From contig NZ_CP120210.1 in NCBI RefSeq assembly GCF_029369745.1, positions 2,852,001-2,916,000 on the forward strand: a stretch of DNA of 64,000 nt, given 5' to 3'. The position numbers were made by a program, and so were the translations under genes. The notes beneath the pieces were generated by a model. That model saw nothing but the letters and a program-made list of their open reading frames with translations. It was not told the origin of the DNA and searched no databases. Positions 11,133 to 23,418 of the stretch are shown here, one piece after another (the first letter of the stretch is position 1; each line of letters begins with the position of its first letter). This DNA is from Amycolatopsis sp. QT-25 (lineage in GTDB: Bacteria > Actinomycetota > Actinomycetes > Mycobacteriales > Pseudonocardiaceae).

Positions 11133-11133
<1 letters not shown>
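10969..11133 (+). CDS. possible 54-residue protein bridging carA and carB
   Basis: An ATG open frame preceded by GGGGCGGGG overlaps the end of carA by 8 bp and ends in TAA overlapping the carB ATG (TAATG). The product begins [19 protein letters not shown], is strongly basic in its first 45 residues and ends AMIDTEKAK. The two overlaps are what a coupled gene would show, and without it carA and carB would be separated by 156 bp. No family is recognised and chance in GC-rich DNA is possible. Confidence 0.35.
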
Positions 11134-14458
<3,325 letters not shown>

Positions 14459-14462
<4 letters not shown>

Positions 14463-15298
14463 GCGAGCGGTTCGGGGCGAGGCTGGCGCGGGCGGTCGCG
14501 GAGAAGGGACCGCTCTGCGCCGGGATCGACCCCCATCCCGGGTTGCTCCAGGCGTGGGGTCTCCCGGCGGACGCGGGCGGGTTGGAGAAGTTCGCCCTCA
14601 CGGCCGCTGAGACGATCGCGCCCGAGGTCGCGGTGATCAAGCCCCAATCGGCCTTTTTCGAGGCCTACGGGCCGCCTGGGGTGGCCGTTCTGGCCAAGAC
14701 GATGAAGGTGTGCCGGGAGGCGGGCGCGCTCGTCCTGCTGGACGTCAAACGCGGTGACATCGGCTCGACGATGGCGGCGTACACGGCGGCGTTCCTGCCC
14801 GCCGGCGCGGAACTCGAGGCGGACGCCATCACGGTGTCGCCGTACCTCGGTTTCGGTTCGCTGGCCCCCGCGCTCGACGTTGCGCGGACGCAAGGCAAGG
14901 GGCTGTTCGTCCTTGCGCGCACCTCCAACCCGGAGGCGCAAGGACTGCAGAACGCCTTGCTGCCCAACGGAAAAACCGTCGCGCAGGACATCGTCGACAC
15001 GGCGGCCGCGTACAACGCGGGCGTGGAGCCCCTGGGTGACATCGGTGTCGTCGTCGGCGCCACCATCACGCCGGGAGAGCTCGATCTCGGCAAGCTGAAC
15101 GGTCCCGTCCTGGCGCCCGGTTTCGGGGCACAGGGGGCCACTCCGGCCGATTTGCGGGTCCTTTTCGGGCCGGGACTGCCGGGTGTGCTCCCCGCGTCGT
15201 CGCGTGACGTCCTCAGGCACGGGCCGGACCCCGAAGCGTTGCGTGCGGCCGTTCGGCGGACCCGGGATTCCCTCGGTTCCCTGGAAAAAGGCCAATAG
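14459..15298 (+). CDS. pyrF: orotidine 5'-phosphate decarboxylase, type 2
   Basis: 279 residues, the long actinobacterial/mycobacterial form. It removes CO2 from OMP to give UMP, the last step made by this operon (pyrD and pyrE are not here). The catalytic stretch [13 protein letters not shown] is intact with Lys-Asp alternation, and [21 protein letters not shown] and [14 protein letters not shown] are family segments. The GTG start overlaps the carB stop by 4 bp. No clear terminator follows before mihF. Confidence 0.95.
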
Positions 15299-15352
15299 CA
15301 GGCCCGGGAATCCGTCATGACCAGCCACCCCCGCATTGTGGGCCGAGGTAAC

Positions 15353-15379
15353 GGGTGGGTACCGTCGCCACACCCACCC
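15353..15379 (+). promoter_or_regulatory. hairpin in the mihF upstream region
   Basis: GGGTGGGT (15353-15360) pairs perfectly with ACCCACCC (15372-15379) around an 11-nt loop. It ends 26 nt before the mihF start, so it could be the pyr terminator or a leader structure of mihF; no U-run follows. Confidence 0.4.
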
Positions 15380-15405
15380 AGATTTGAGAACTACCGGAGG
15401 AAAAC

Positions 15406-15723
15406 GTGGCACTTCCCCAGCTGACAGAGGAACAGCGCGCTGCGGCGCTGGAGAAGGCCGCCGCCGCCCGCCGCATCCGTGCTGAGCTGAAGGAGCGGCT
15501 GAAGCGGGGCGGTACCACTCTGGTCGACGTGTTGAAGCAGGCCGAGGAGAACGAAGTCCTCGGCAAGATGAAGGTCTCGGCTCTGCTCGAGGCTCTTCCG
15601 GGCGTCGGCAAGGTCCGTGCCCAGCAGACCATGGAACGACTGGAGATCGCACCCAGCCGTCGTCTTCGCGGCCTCGGCGACCGGCAGCGCAAGGCGCTGC
15701 TGGCCGAATTCAGCGGCGAGTGA
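15406..15723 (+). CDS. mihF: integration host factor, actinobacterial type (mIHF)
   Basis: 105 residues. A nucleoid-associated DNA-bending protein unrelated to enterobacterial IHF. It begins ALPQLTEEQRAAALEKAAAA, has the helix-turn-helix-like core LVDVLKQAEENEVLGKMKVS and the helix-hairpin-helix LPGVGKVRAQQTMERL that contacts DNA. An AGGAGG-like GGAGG sits 6-8 nt before the GTG. Its TGA overlaps the gmk GTG. The order mihF-gmk-rpoZ-coaBC-metK is the same as Rv1388-Rv1392. Confidence 0.95.
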   Translation: MALPQLTEEQRAAALEKAAAARRIRAELKERLKRGGTTLVDVLKQAEENEVLGKMKVSALLEALPGVGKVRAQQTMERLEIAPSRRLRGLGDRQRKALLAEFSGE

Positions 15724-16376
15724 GCGGCACCGGTCAGGACCACCCGGTGACCCCGGGCGCTGACCGCGGCGGTGAGCCGGTGGCGGGAGTTTCTTCCCGG
15801 CACCGGCTCACGGTCGTATCGGGGCCTTCGGGGGTCGGGAAGTCGAGCGTGGCGAAGGAGCTGCGCAAGCTGGATCCGGAGATCTATTTCAGCGTCTCGG
15901 TGACCACCAGGAAGCCGAGGCCGGGTGAGGTGGACGGCGAGCACTACCACTTCATCGACCGGCCCGAGTTCGACCGCATGGTCGCCGGCGGCGAGCTGCT
16001 GGAACACGCCGAGTTCGCGGGCAACTGCTACGGCACCCCGCGCGAGCCCGTGGAGCGCGCCCTCACGGCGGGCCGCGACGCGATCCTGGAGATCGAACTC
16101 CAAGGCGCGCGGCAGGTCCGCAAGGCGATGCCGGAAGCGCGGCTGGTGATGCTGATGCCGCCGTCCTGGGCCGAACTGGTCGGCAGGCTGACCGGTCGTG
16201 GAACCGAGAACGAGGCCGCGGTGAAGGCCAGGCTGGCCGAGGCCGAACGCGAACTCGCCGCCGCCGGGGAGTTCGACGAGCGCGTGGTCAACGCCGACGT
16301 GCGAGAGGCCGCTGAGCAGTTGCTAAACTTGATAGCCGGCGACAAGACACCCGAAGATTCGGAGCACCACGAGTGA
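15720..16376 (+). CDS. gmk: guanylate kinase
   Basis: 218 residues. It phosphorylates GMP to GDP with ATP. The P-loop is [10 protein letters not shown]; the GMP-binding stretches are [19 protein letters not shown] and [19 protein letters not shown] 25-residue polar N-terminal extension precedes the kinase core. The GTG overlaps mihF and the TGA overlaps rpoZ, both by 4 bp. Confidence 0.95.
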   Translation: MSGTGQDHPVTPGADRGGEPVAGVSSRHRLTVVSGPSGVGKSSVAKELRKLDPEIYFSVSVTTRKPRPGEVDGEHYHFIDRPEFDRMVAGGELLEHAEFAGNCYGTPREPVERALTAGRDAILEIELQGARQVRKAMPEARLVMLMPPSWAELVGRLTGRGTENEAAVKARLAEAERELAAAGEFDERVVNADVREAAEQLLNLIAGDKTPEDSEHHE

Positions 16377-16642
16377 CGACTCAGGCCACGCTGCACGAAG
16401 AGCTCGAAGGCATCACCAACCCGCCCATCGACGACCTGCTCGAGAAGGTCAGCTCGAAGTACGCGCTGGTGATCTACTCGGCCAAGCGCGCTCGCCAGAT
16501 CAACGACTACTACGCCCAGCTGGGCGAGGGCCTGCTGGAGTACGTCGGCCCGCTGGTCGAGCCGGGCCCGCGCGAGAAGCCGCTCTCCATCGCGCTGCGC
16601 GAGATCCACGGCGGCCTGCTCGAGCACACCGAGGGTGAGTAA
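16373..16642 (+). CDS. rpoZ: RNA polymerase omega subunit
   Basis: 89 residues. Omega helps fold and keep the beta-prime subunit in RNA polymerase. The conserved [31 protein letters not shown] block is present (residues about 18-48). The C-terminal half, [20 protein letters not shown], is the actinobacterial extension. The GTG overlaps the gmk stop by 4 bp. Confidence 0.95.
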   Translation: MTTQATLHEELEGITNPPIDDLLEKVSSKYALVIYSAKRARQINDYYAQLGEGLLEYVGPLVEPGPREKPLSIALREIHGGLLEHTEGE

Positions 16643-16701
16643 GAGCTCGATGGCCACGGCGGCTGTCGAGGTGACCCGGCGCGACTCTGCCGGGAACACC
16701 G

Positions 16702-17940
16702 TTGAGTAAACCCAAGGTCGTCCTGGGCGTGGGTGGCGGAATCGCCGCCTACAAGGCCTGTGAGGTCCTGCGCGGACTGACCGAATCAGGTCATGACGTC
16801 CGCGTGGTCCCCACCGAAGCCGCGCTGAACTTCGTCGGCGCGGCCACCTTCGAAGCCCTCTCCGGGAACCCGGTCCACACCGGCGTGTTCACCGAGGTGC
16901 CCGAGGTCCAGCACGTCCGCGTCGGCAAGGAAGCCGACCTGGTGATCGTCGTGCCCGCCACGGCGAACCTGCTCGCCAAGGCCGCGCACGGCATCGCGGA
17001 CGATCTGCTGACGAACACCCTGCTCACCGCCCGGTGCCCGGTCGCCTTCTTCCCCGCGATGCACACCGAGATGTGGGAACACCCGGCCACCCGCGACAAC
17101 GTGGCGCTGCTGCGTTCACGCGGCCTGGTCGTCGCCGAACCCGCCGCGGGCAGGCTCACCGGCAAGGACACCGGCAAGGGACGGCTCGCCGACCCCGGCG
17201 AGATCGTCGACCTCGCCCGGCTCCTGCTCGCCGTGCCGAACGCCCTCTCGCGCGACCTCGAAGGCGTGCGCGTGGTGATCTCGGCCGGTGGCACCCGCGA
17301 GCCGCTGGACCCGGTCCGCTATCTGGGCAACCGCTCGTCGGGCAAACAGGGTTACGCGCTGGCCCGCGTCGCCGCCCAGCGCGGCGCCGAGGTCACGTTG
17401 GTCGCCGCGCACACCGTCGCGCTGCCGGAGCCCGCGGGCGCGAAGGTCGTCCACGTGTCGACAGCCGAGGAGATGCGCCAGGCCATGCACGCCGAGGCCG
17501 CCTCCGCCGACGTCCTCGTGATGGCCGCCGCCGTCGCCGACTTCCGGCCGTCGAACCGGGCCGATCACAAGATCAAGAAGTCCGACGACGCACCCGATCC
17601 CGTCGTCGAACTCGCCCGCAACGCGGACATCCTCGCCGAGCTGGTCCGCGATCGGACCCAGGGTCAGGTGGTCGTCGGCTTCGCCGCCGAAACCGGGGAC
17701 GACAAGGGCGGCGTCCTCGACCACGCCAGGGTCAAACTGAAGCGCAAGGGCGCGGACCTGCTGGTGGTGAACGCCGTCGGTGAGGGAAAGGCCTTCGGCA
17801 CCGAGGACAACTCGGGCTGGCTGCTGGGGTCCGACGGCACCGAAATCCCGATCCCGCTCGGCGCCAAGGCCGAACTGGCGTCCACATTGTGGGACGCTGT
17901 TGTGACCTTGATGAAGCGTCGAGAGTCACCGAAGCGATAG
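16702..17940 (+). CDS. coaBC: bifunctional phosphopantothenoylcysteine decarboxylase / phosphopantothenate-cysteine ligase
   Basis: 412 residues, both coenzyme A steps in one protein. The N-terminal FMN flavoprotein decarboxylase (about 1-185) shows LGVGGGIAAYKACEVLR, VPATANLLAKAAHGIADDLL and the PAMHTEMW active-site region. The C-terminal ligase (about 190-410) shows VISAGGTREPLDPVRYLGN and AAVADFRPSN. The first in-frame start is TTG 16702, preceded by GGGA; a 19-codon ATG frame (16650-16709) ends across it and might couple translation. Second gene after rpoZ as in mycobacteria. Confidence 0.93.
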   Translation: MSKPKVVLGVGGGIAAYKACEVLRGLTESGHDVRVVPTEAALNFVGAATFEALSGNPVHTGVFTEVPEVQHVRVGKEADLVIVVPATANLLAKAAHGIADDLLTNTLLTARCPVAFFPAMHTEMWEHPATRDNVALLRSRGLVVAEPAAGRLTGKDTGKGRLADPGEIVDLARLLLAVPNALSRDLEGVRVVISAGGTREPLDPVRYLGNRSSGKQGYALARVAAQRGAEVTLVAAHTVALPEPAGAKVVHVSTAEEMRQAMHAEAASADVLVMAAAVADFRPSNRADHKIKKSDDAPDPVVELARNADILAELVRDRTQGQVVVGFAAETGDDKGGVLDHARVKLKRKGADLLVVNAVGEGKAFGTEDNSGWLLGSDGTEIPIPLGAKAELASTLWDAVVTLMKRRESPKR

Positions 17941-17947
17941 TCAGTAG

Positions 17948-17986
17948 GCTTGAGTTCAAGCTGAGGGGTGCCTAACTTTCTAGGCA
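17948..17986 (+). promoter_or_regulatory. two short hairpins upstream of metK
   Basis: GCTTGA-GT-TCAAGC (17948-17961) and TGCCTA-ACTTTC-TAGGCA (17969-17986) are perfect small inverted repeats between coaBC and metK. They do not match any SAM riboswitch layout I know; function is open. Confidence 0.3.
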
Positions 17987-18018
17987 TCAGACGTCTAGGT
18001 GAGGGAGTGACGGGCACC

Positions 18019-19221
18019 GTGACCGCGTCCACGAGCAGACTGTTCACATCGGAATCGGTGACTGAAGGTCATCCCGACAAAATTTGCGATGCCATCAGCG
18101 ACTCGATCCTGGACGGACTGCTGGCCAAGGACCCGCGCAGCCGGGTGGCGGTCGAAACCCTCATCACGACCGGGCAGGTGCACGTCGCCGGCGAGGTGAC
18201 CACCGAGGCCTACGCGGACATCCCGACCATCGTCCGCGACGTGATCCTGAAAATCGGCTACGACTCCTCGGCCAAGGGCTTCGACGGCAACTCCTGCGGC
18301 GTCAACGTCGCGATCGGCTCCCAGTCGCCGGACATCGCGCAGGGTGTCGACACCGCGTACGAGTCCCGGGTGGAATCCGACGAGGACGAGATCAACCGCC
18401 AGGGCGCCGGTGACCAGGGACTGATGTTCGGCTACGCCTGCTCGGACACCCCCGAGCTGATGCCGCTGCCGATCGCGCTGGCGCACCGGCTTTCGCAGCG
18501 GCTGACCCGGGTCCGCAAGGACGGCGTGCTGCCGTACCTGCGTCCGGACGGCAAGACCCAGGTCACCATCGAATACGCCGGTGACCAGCCGGTGCGGCTC
18601 GACACGGTGGTCGTGTCCACCCAGCACGCGGACGGCATCGACCTGGAGCGGATGCTCGGCGTCGACGTCCGCGAGCACGTGGTCGCCCCGGAGATCGCCG
18701 AGCTCGGGCTCGACACCTCCAACGTGCGGCTGCTGGTCAACCCGACCGGCCGCTTCGTCATCGGCGGCCCGATGGGCGACGCGGGCCTGACCGGCCGCAA
18801 GATCATCGTCGACACCTACGGCGGCATGGCCCGGCACGGTGGCGGCGCGTTCTCCGGCAAGGACCCCTCCAAGGTGGACCGCTCCGCCGCGTACGCGATG
18901 CGCTGGGTGGCGAAGAACGTCATCGCCGCCGGGCTCGCTTCGCGCGCCGAAGTGCAGGTCGCCTACGCGATCGGCAAGGCGGCCCCGGTGGGCCTCTTCG
19001 TCGAGACCTTCGGCACCGAGACCGTCGACCCGTCGAAGATCCAGGCCGCCATCACACAGGTCTTCGACCTGCGTCCGGCCGCGATCATCCGCGACCTCGA
19101 CCTGCTTCGCCCGATCTACGCGCCGACGGCCGCGTACGGCCACTTCGGCCGTCCCGAGCTGAACCTCCCCTGGGAGAGCACGGCACGGGCCGCGGACCTG
19201 AAGTCCGCCGCGGGCGCCTGA
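18019..19221 (+). CDS. metK: S-adenosylmethionine synthetase
   Basis: 400 residues from the chosen GTG. It makes S-adenosylmethionine from methionine and ATP. Intact signatures are [29 protein letters not shown], the [18 protein letters not shown] phosphate loop and the [20 protein letters not shown] region. In-frame GTG codons at 17968 and 18007 are alternatives; 18019 starts TASTSRLF, the usual beginning of actinobacterial MetK, with a GAGGGAG about 11 nt upstream. Confidence 0.95.
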   Translation: MTASTSRLFTSESVTEGHPDKICDAISDSILDGLLAKDPRSRVAVETLITTGQVHVAGEVTTEAYADIPTIVRDVILKIGYDSSAKGFDGNSCGVNVAIGSQSPDIAQGVDTAYESRVESDEDEINRQGAGDQGLMFGYACSDTPELMPLPIALAHRLSQRLTRVRKDGVLPYLRPDGKTQVTIEYAGDQPVRLDTVVVSTQHADGIDLERMLGVDVREHVVAPEIAELGLDTSNVRLLVNPTGRFVIGGPMGDAGLTGRKIIVDTYGGMARHGGGAFSGKDPSKVDRSAAYAMRWVAKNVIAAGLASRAEVQVAYAIGKAAPVGLFVETFGTETVDPSKIQAAITQVFDLRPAAIIRDLDLLRPIYAPTAAYGHFGRPELNLPWESTARAADLKSAAGA

Positions 19222-19229
19222 TCCGTTCC

Positions 19230-19274
19230 GTGAAGGCCTCCTTGCCTACCTTGCGGGTAGGGGGAGGCCTTCAC
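19230..19274 (+). terminator. hairpin after metK, related to family A
   Basis: GTGAAGGCCTCC (19230-19241) pairs with GGAGGCCTTCAC (19263-19274), with an inner CCTACC/GGTAGG stem. It begins 8 bp after the metK stop. The outer arm equals the outer part of family A palindromes. Confidence 0.6.
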
Positions 19275-19566
19275 TACGTCACCGGTCTGAGCGGCGGGGG
19301 CGTGTCGTCCGTCCAGTCACACGTGTCGGCCGCCTGATCACGCGTGTCGTCCCTTCAGTCACGTGAGACCTCCTCGGCCTACGCGGTGCTGGCGTGCCTC
19401 TGCCTGCCGGAGGTACATGAAGGGGTCCTTCACGGCGTTAGGCGCAAGGATGGGGGCCTTCCTGTACTGGGGGAGGCGTGAAGACCGAGTTTCTCCGGCT
19501 GAGTCGCGTGAAGGGCCTTCCCACGGTGTCGTTGTGACTGGTGGGGTAGGTGGCGTCCCGCAGCGA

Positions 19567-19613
19567 GTGAGGGGAACGTTGAGAGACCCTGGGTCCCTCA
19601 AGGGGGCCTTCAC
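19567..19613. repeat. decayed family A palindrome
   Basis: The right arm GGGTCCCTCAAGGGGGCCTT keeps nearly all family A bases. The left arm GTGAGGGGAACGTTGAGAG differs at several positions, so pairing is broken except for the inner GAGAGACCC/GGGTCCCTC part. Confidence 0.6.
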
Positions 19614-19614
19614 G

Positions 19615-19699
19615 TCACTCCGCGGCGAGCGCACGTCACTCTGCGGCGAGCGCACGTGGCTCCACGGTGAGCTCACGTGGCTCCGCGGCGAGCGAGACG
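19615..19699. repeat. four tandem 21-bp repeats
   Basis: Units start at 19615, 19636, 19657 and 19678. Units 1 and 2 differ at one base (TCACTCCGCGGCGAGCGCAC versus a T at position 7); units 3 and 4 diverge more, and the last is 22 bp. The repeat begins at the edge of the decayed family A copy. Confidence 0.7.
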
Positions 19700-19710
19700 T
19701 GCCCAGCAGC

Positions 19711-19771
19711 GCGTGCAATGAAAGGTCCCTTCATCGCAAAATTTGCAATGAAGGGACCTTTCATTGCACGC
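19711..19771. repeat. family B palindrome, copy 1
   Basis: 24-bp perfect arms at 19711-19734 and 19748-19771, around a 13-nt loop that itself contains GCAAAATTTGC. The arm includes AATGAAAGGTCCCTTCAT. It ends 40 bp before the priA start. Confidence 0.85.
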
Positions 19772-19811
19772 GGTGACGGGCAGTGGCAACACAGTCTGGT
19801 AGAGATCACGG

Positions 19812-21905
19812 GTGAGCAGCAGTCCCGAACCGACCCCGCTGTGGGATCTTCCGGAGCCTCCGAAAGCCGAGCCGGCGCGGAAGGCCCAACCGTCCCGCGC
19901 GAAAACCGCCAGCCGCCGCGGCGCGCAGAATCCCGCGCCCGAGCACCCGGTGGCACGGATCGTCGTGGACATCCCGCTCACGCACCTCGACCGCACCTTC
20001 GACTACCAGATCCCCGAGAAGCTGCACGAAGCCGCTGTGCCCGGCTGCCGGGTGCGTGTCCGGTTCGCGGGCCAGCTCGTCGACGGGTACCTCGTCGAGC
20101 GCGCCGACACCACGGAGTTCACCGGGAAGCTCGCGTACATCGACAGGGTGACCTCCAGCGAGCCGGTGCTGTCTCCGGCGCTGCACACGCTTTGCCGATC
20201 CGTCGCGGACCGGTACGGCGGCACGCTCAGCGACGTCCTGCGGCTCGCGATCCCGTCCCGGCACGCGAAAGTCGAGGCCGAGCCGCCCGCCGAAACCGCG
20301 TCGACGCCGGAGCCGCCCGAGACCACTGCCTGGGAGCGGTACGAAAGCGGCCCCGCTTTCCTGGAGGCCGTCGCGGAACGGCGTCCGGCCAACGCCGTGT
20401 GGCAGGCCCTGCCGGGTGAGGACTGGCCACATCGCCTCGCCGAAGCGGCCACCGTCGCGGCGGCCGCCGGACGCGGGGTCGTCATGGTCGTTCCCGACCA
20501 CCGTGACCTGACGCGGCTGCACGACGCGTGCGTCGAGTCGCTGGGCGCCGATTCCGTGGTCGCGTTGATCGCCGGGCTGGGGCCCGCGGAGCGTTATCGC
20601 CGCTGGCTCTCGGTGCTGCGGGGCGCGGTGCGGGTCGTCGTCGGCACGCGCGCGGCGATGTTCGCGCCGGTCGCCGATCCGGGGCTGTTCGTGGTGTGGG
20701 ACGACGGCGACGACGTCCACCTCGACCAGCACGCGCCGTACCCGCACGTCCGCGACGTGCTGATGGACCGCGCGCACGCGGCGAAGGGATCCATGCTCGT
20801 CGCCGGGTTCGCGCGTACCGCCGAGGCGCAGTTCCTGGTGGAATCGGGGTGGGCGCAGCCTCTCGTGGCGGCCCGTCCCGAACTGCGGGCCGCGGCGCCA
20901 CGCGTCACCCCGGTCGGCGAGGACTTCGACGTCGCCCGGGACGAAGCGGCGAAGGCCGCGCGCCTCCCGTCGGTCGCCTTCGAGGCGGCCCGGCAGTCGC
21001 TGGCGGGCGGATTCCCCGTCCTCGTGCAGGTTCCGCGCCGCGGATACGTCCCGGGCCTCGCCTGCGGCAACTGCCGGACGTCCGCGCACTGCCGCCGGTG
21101 CGCCGGCCCGCTTTCCTTGCCGGGCGGGCTGATCGACGGCGCGCCGCGGCCGCCCGCCTGCCGCTGGTGCGGTGTCCCCGAGACGAACTTCCACTGCGCC
21201 GCTTGTGGTTCGGTGCGGCTGCGGGCGGTCGTCGTCGGTGCCAAGCGCACCGCGGAGGAACTGGGCCGCGCGTTCTCCGGATTTCCCGTGCGGACCTCGG
21301 GCGCGTCGGAGGTTTTGGCTTCGGTGCCGGGGAAACCGGCGCTGGTGGTGTGCACGCCGGGGGCCGAGCCGGTCGCGGAAGGCGGCTACGGCGCGGCGCT
21401 ACTGCTGGACGGCTGGGCGCTGCTCGGACGGCAGGACCTGCGCGCGGGGGAGGAGACCCTGCGCCGGTGGATGGCGGCCGCGGCACTGGTGCGGCCGGGG
21501 ACCGAGGGCGGTCGCGTGTTCGTGGGCGCGGAAGCGGGTCTTTCGGTCGTGCAGGCGCTGGTGCGGTGGGACCCGGGCTGGCACGCGAGCCAGGAACTGG
21601 CCGAGCGCCGCGAACTCGGCTTCCCGCCCGCGATGCGGATGGCGAGTATCGAGGGCACTCCGGACGCCGTCGCCGGACTGCTCGACGACCTCGCCCTCCC
21701 GGAGACCGGCGAGGTACTGGGCCCGGTGCCACTCGGCGAGGTCGACGAGGACGGCAACGCCGAACGTGAGCGCGCGCTGGTGCGCGTCGCACGTCCGGAC
21801 GGCAAGGCGCTCGCCGCCGCGATCCACGGGGCCGCCGCCCGCCGGGACGCGCGCAAGGCCGCCGAGCCCATCCGGATCCAGCTGGACCCCTTGGAGCTCA
21901 TCTAG
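19812..21905 (+). CDS. priA: PriA-like primosomal protein N' (helicase motifs degenerate)
   Basis: 697 residues. PriA recognises stalled forks and reloads the replisome. The N-terminal 3' DNA-binding domain shows HLDRTFDYQIPEKL and RVRVRFAGQLVDGYLV. The zinc-binding insert is intact, with Cys pairs in CGNCRTSAHCRRC and CRWCG..CAACG. There is no Walker A motif where the helicase should have one (GRGVVMVVPDHRDL) and no DEEH box (WDDGDDVHLD instead). Loss of helicase motifs is known in actinobacterial PriA, so this is likely a DNA-binding loader, not a helicase. GTG start; the position matches Rv1402. Confidence 0.88.
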   Translation: MSSSPEPTPLWDLPEPPKAEPARKAQPSRAKTASRRGAQNPAPEHPVARIVVDIPLTHLDRTFDYQIPEKLHEAAVPGCRVRVRFAGQLVDGYLVERADTTEFTGKLAYIDRVTSSEPVLSPALHTLCRSVADRYGGTLSDVLRLAIPSRHAKVEAEPPAETASTPEPPETTAWERYESGPAFLEAVAERRPANAVWQALPGEDWPHRLAEAATVAAAAGRGVVMVVPDHRDLTRLHDACVESLGADSVVALIAGLGPAERYRRWLSVLRGAVRVVVGTRAAMFAPVADPGLFVVWDDGDDVHLDQHAPYPHVRDVLMDRAHAAKGSMLVAGFARTAEAQFLVESGWAQPLVAARPELRAAAPRVTPVGEDFDVARDEAAKAARLPSVAFEAARQSLAGGFPVLVQVPRRGYVPGLACGNCRTSAHCRRCAGPLSLPGGLIDGAPRPPACRWCGVPETNFHCAACGSVRLRAVVVGAKRTAEELGRAFSGFPVRTSGASEVLASVPGKPALVVCTPGAEPVAEGGYGAALLLDGWALLGRQDLRAGEETLRRWMAAAALVRPGTEGGRVFVGAEAGLSVVQALVRWDPGWHASQELAERRELGFPPAMRMASIEGTPDAVAGLLDDLALPETGEVLGPVPLGEVDEDGNAERERALVRVARPDGKALAAAIHGAAARRDARKAAEPIRIQLDPLELI

Positions 21906-21912
21906 CCTCGCC

Positions 21913-21968
21913 ATTCGGCACCTGGTTGCGATCCTTGCGCGTGCAACGATCGCAACCAGGTGCCGAAT
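21913..21968. repeat. family C palindrome, copy 1 (between convergent genes)
   Basis: 21-bp perfect arms, 21913-21933 and 21948-21968, with a 14-nt loop. The arm contains CGGCACCTGGTTGCGATC and the right side ends in TTGCG just outside. It lies between priA and the convergent pyroglutamyl-peptidase-like gene, so it may terminate both. Confidence 0.85.
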
Positions 21969-21976
21969 TGCGTGGG

Positions 21977-23356
21977 TCAGAACGTCGTGCCGGGGGTGGC
22001 GAGGACGTCGGCGCGCGGCGAAGCGCCCGGAGCGGGCGAAGCGGGTTTGGTGGCCGTGCCGCCGAGGGCGGCGGTGAGCAGGGTGACGATCTGTGAGGAG
22101 ATCGCCGCCCGCCGGGCCTCGAAGTCGGCGTCGGTCAGCGCCGAAGGATCGGCGGGGGTGCCGAGGACGGGCGTGTGCAGGTGCCCGCCCGCCACACCGT
22201 CCAGGCCGAGTCCTGTCCGCAGCCGGTTGCTCCGGTACATCGATTCGTTCGACAGGTAGTTGCCGCCGCCACCGGAAGCGGCGATCTCACCGGGCTTCGG
22301 CGCGTCCGTCCGGCAGACCGCCGTTCCCGTTCCCGGGTCGCCACCGTCCGGCCAGACACAGAACGCCTGGTTGTACAGCACCTGATAGGCCCCGGCGGGC
22401 GCGGCGAGCATCTTTTCGTACGGCAGCGTGGTTTCGATGAACTGGACGGCCGGCTGCGGCCAGCCGGTGGCGGGCGGGACCGGGCCGCGGACGGGCTCGT
22501 CGAGGTTGTCCGGCGAACCGCCGCGCCAGGCACCGGCCCAGCGTTCGATGTCGAAGCGGCCGGGACGGCCTTGGCTGATCGTCATGATCAGCTCCGGGCG
22601 GCGGAAGCGGTCCTCGAACGCCCGGCCGTACGCCGCCTCGACGATGCCGGCGTCGAAGTAGCTCCACACCACCGGGAACGACACGGCCTGCACCAGCGCC
22701 GGCCCGGTCGGGGTCCGGATCACCTTGCCGTCCAGATGCAGCGCGGCCGCGCCCGACGGGTTCGCGATGCGGACGCCCGCGCCGTTGAGGGTGAACGGGT
22801 CGAATCCGCTCACCAGCACCCGGCGCGGTTTGTGGCCGGCCGGGAAGCGGGCGTCGTCGAGGCCGCGGGCGCCGAAGTCGAACGTCTTGAGCAGTTCCGC
22901 GCGGGCGGGCGCGGACAGCGGGAAGCGCGGTGTCCACTGCCGCAGCGCCTTGCTCATCAGCAGGCGCGCCCAATAGAGCGGCCGGTCGTCGGCCTTGTCG
23001 AGGGTGCCGAGATGGGGGCGGCGGCCCTGCGCGCGGTCGACCGCGGTCCGCCAGAGCCCGTCACCGGCGGTCTCCGCGAGCTTTTCGGCGCGCAAAGCGG
23101 TCCTCGTCGTGCAGAGTCGCGTGGTGAAGTCCGAGACGAGCTTGTCGAATCCGGCGAGCCGGACGAGTTCCGGGCCGACCGCCGGGCCACCGGAAGGCAT
23201 GGTCGCGGTGAGCCGCTTCTCCTCGACGGTGATCGCGGCGGAGTCGTCGAAGCAGGCACGCGCGCCTTCGGCTCGGGCGACGCCGGGGACCGCGAGGACG
23301 GGGACGGCGATGAGCAGCGGAAGGAGCACGCCCCATCGCCTGCCGGAAGTCTTCAT
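21977..23356 (-). CDS. secreted pyroglutamyl-peptidase-like (C15 fold) protein with Ser at the Cys position
   Basis: 459 residues. A signal peptide (MKTSGRRWGVLLPLLIAVPV then VARA) is followed by an extra N-terminal region and, from about residue 175, a pyroglutamyl-peptidase I-like fold: RVLVSGFDPFTLNGAG, NPSGAAALH and ISQGRPGRFDIERWA (the Glu region). At the place of the YVCN catalytic Cys the sequence is NYLSNESMYR, so residue 369 is Ser (TCG); the following GGHLHTPVL keeps the His. Either a serine enzyme or an inactive one is possible. The ATG at 23356 is chosen because a longer upstream frame has no signal peptide. Divergent from ggt. Confidence 0.7.
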   Translation of the reverse strand: MKTSGRRWGVLLPLLIAVPVLAVPGVARAEGARACFDDSAAITVEEKRLTATMPSGGPAVGPELVRLAGFDKLVSDFTTRLCTTRTALRAEKLAETAGDGLWRTAVDRAQGRRPHLGTLDKADDRPLYWARLLMSKALRQWTPRFPLSAPARAELLKTFDFGARGLDDARFPAGHKPRRVLVSGFDPFTLNGAGVRIANPSGAAALHLDGKVIRTPTGPALVQAVSFPVVWSYFDAGIVEAAYGRAFEDRFRRPELIMTISQGRPGRFDIERWAGAWRGGSPDNLDEPVRGPVPPATGWPQPAVQFIETTLPYEKMLAAPAGAYQVLYNQAFCVWPDGGDPGTGTAVCRTDAPKPGEIAASGGGGNYLSNESMYRSNRLRTGLGLDGVAGGHLHTPVLGTPADPSALTDADFEARRAAISSQIVTLLTAALGGTATKPASPAPGASPRADVLATPGTTF

Positions 23357-23418
23357 GGACCGCATTCTGCTCATCGAGGCCGGACCGCACCACCGACGTT
23401 CGCAGGGCCGGCCGGGTC

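Larger units (their letters stand above)
19222..19811. other. repeat-rich non-coding gap between metK and priA
   Basis: 590 bp with no convincing gene. It holds one hairpin after metK, a decayed family A palindrome, four tandem 21-bp repeats and one family B palindrome, listed separately. Several further short palindromes are present, for example TGAAGG-GGT-CCTTCA at 19418. The density of folded repeats suggests a place where such elements gather. Confidence 0.6.

Noticed and set aside
16650..16709. 19-codon frame between rpoZ and coaBC
   Set aside because: No ribosome site and too short to support; kept only as a possible coupling frame in the coaBC entry.
17941..18018. SAM riboswitch before metK
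   Set aside because: Only two small hairpins; no SAM-I, SAM-II or SAM-IV conserved core.
19615..19699. CRISPR array
   Set aside because: Repeats are directly adjacent with no spacers.
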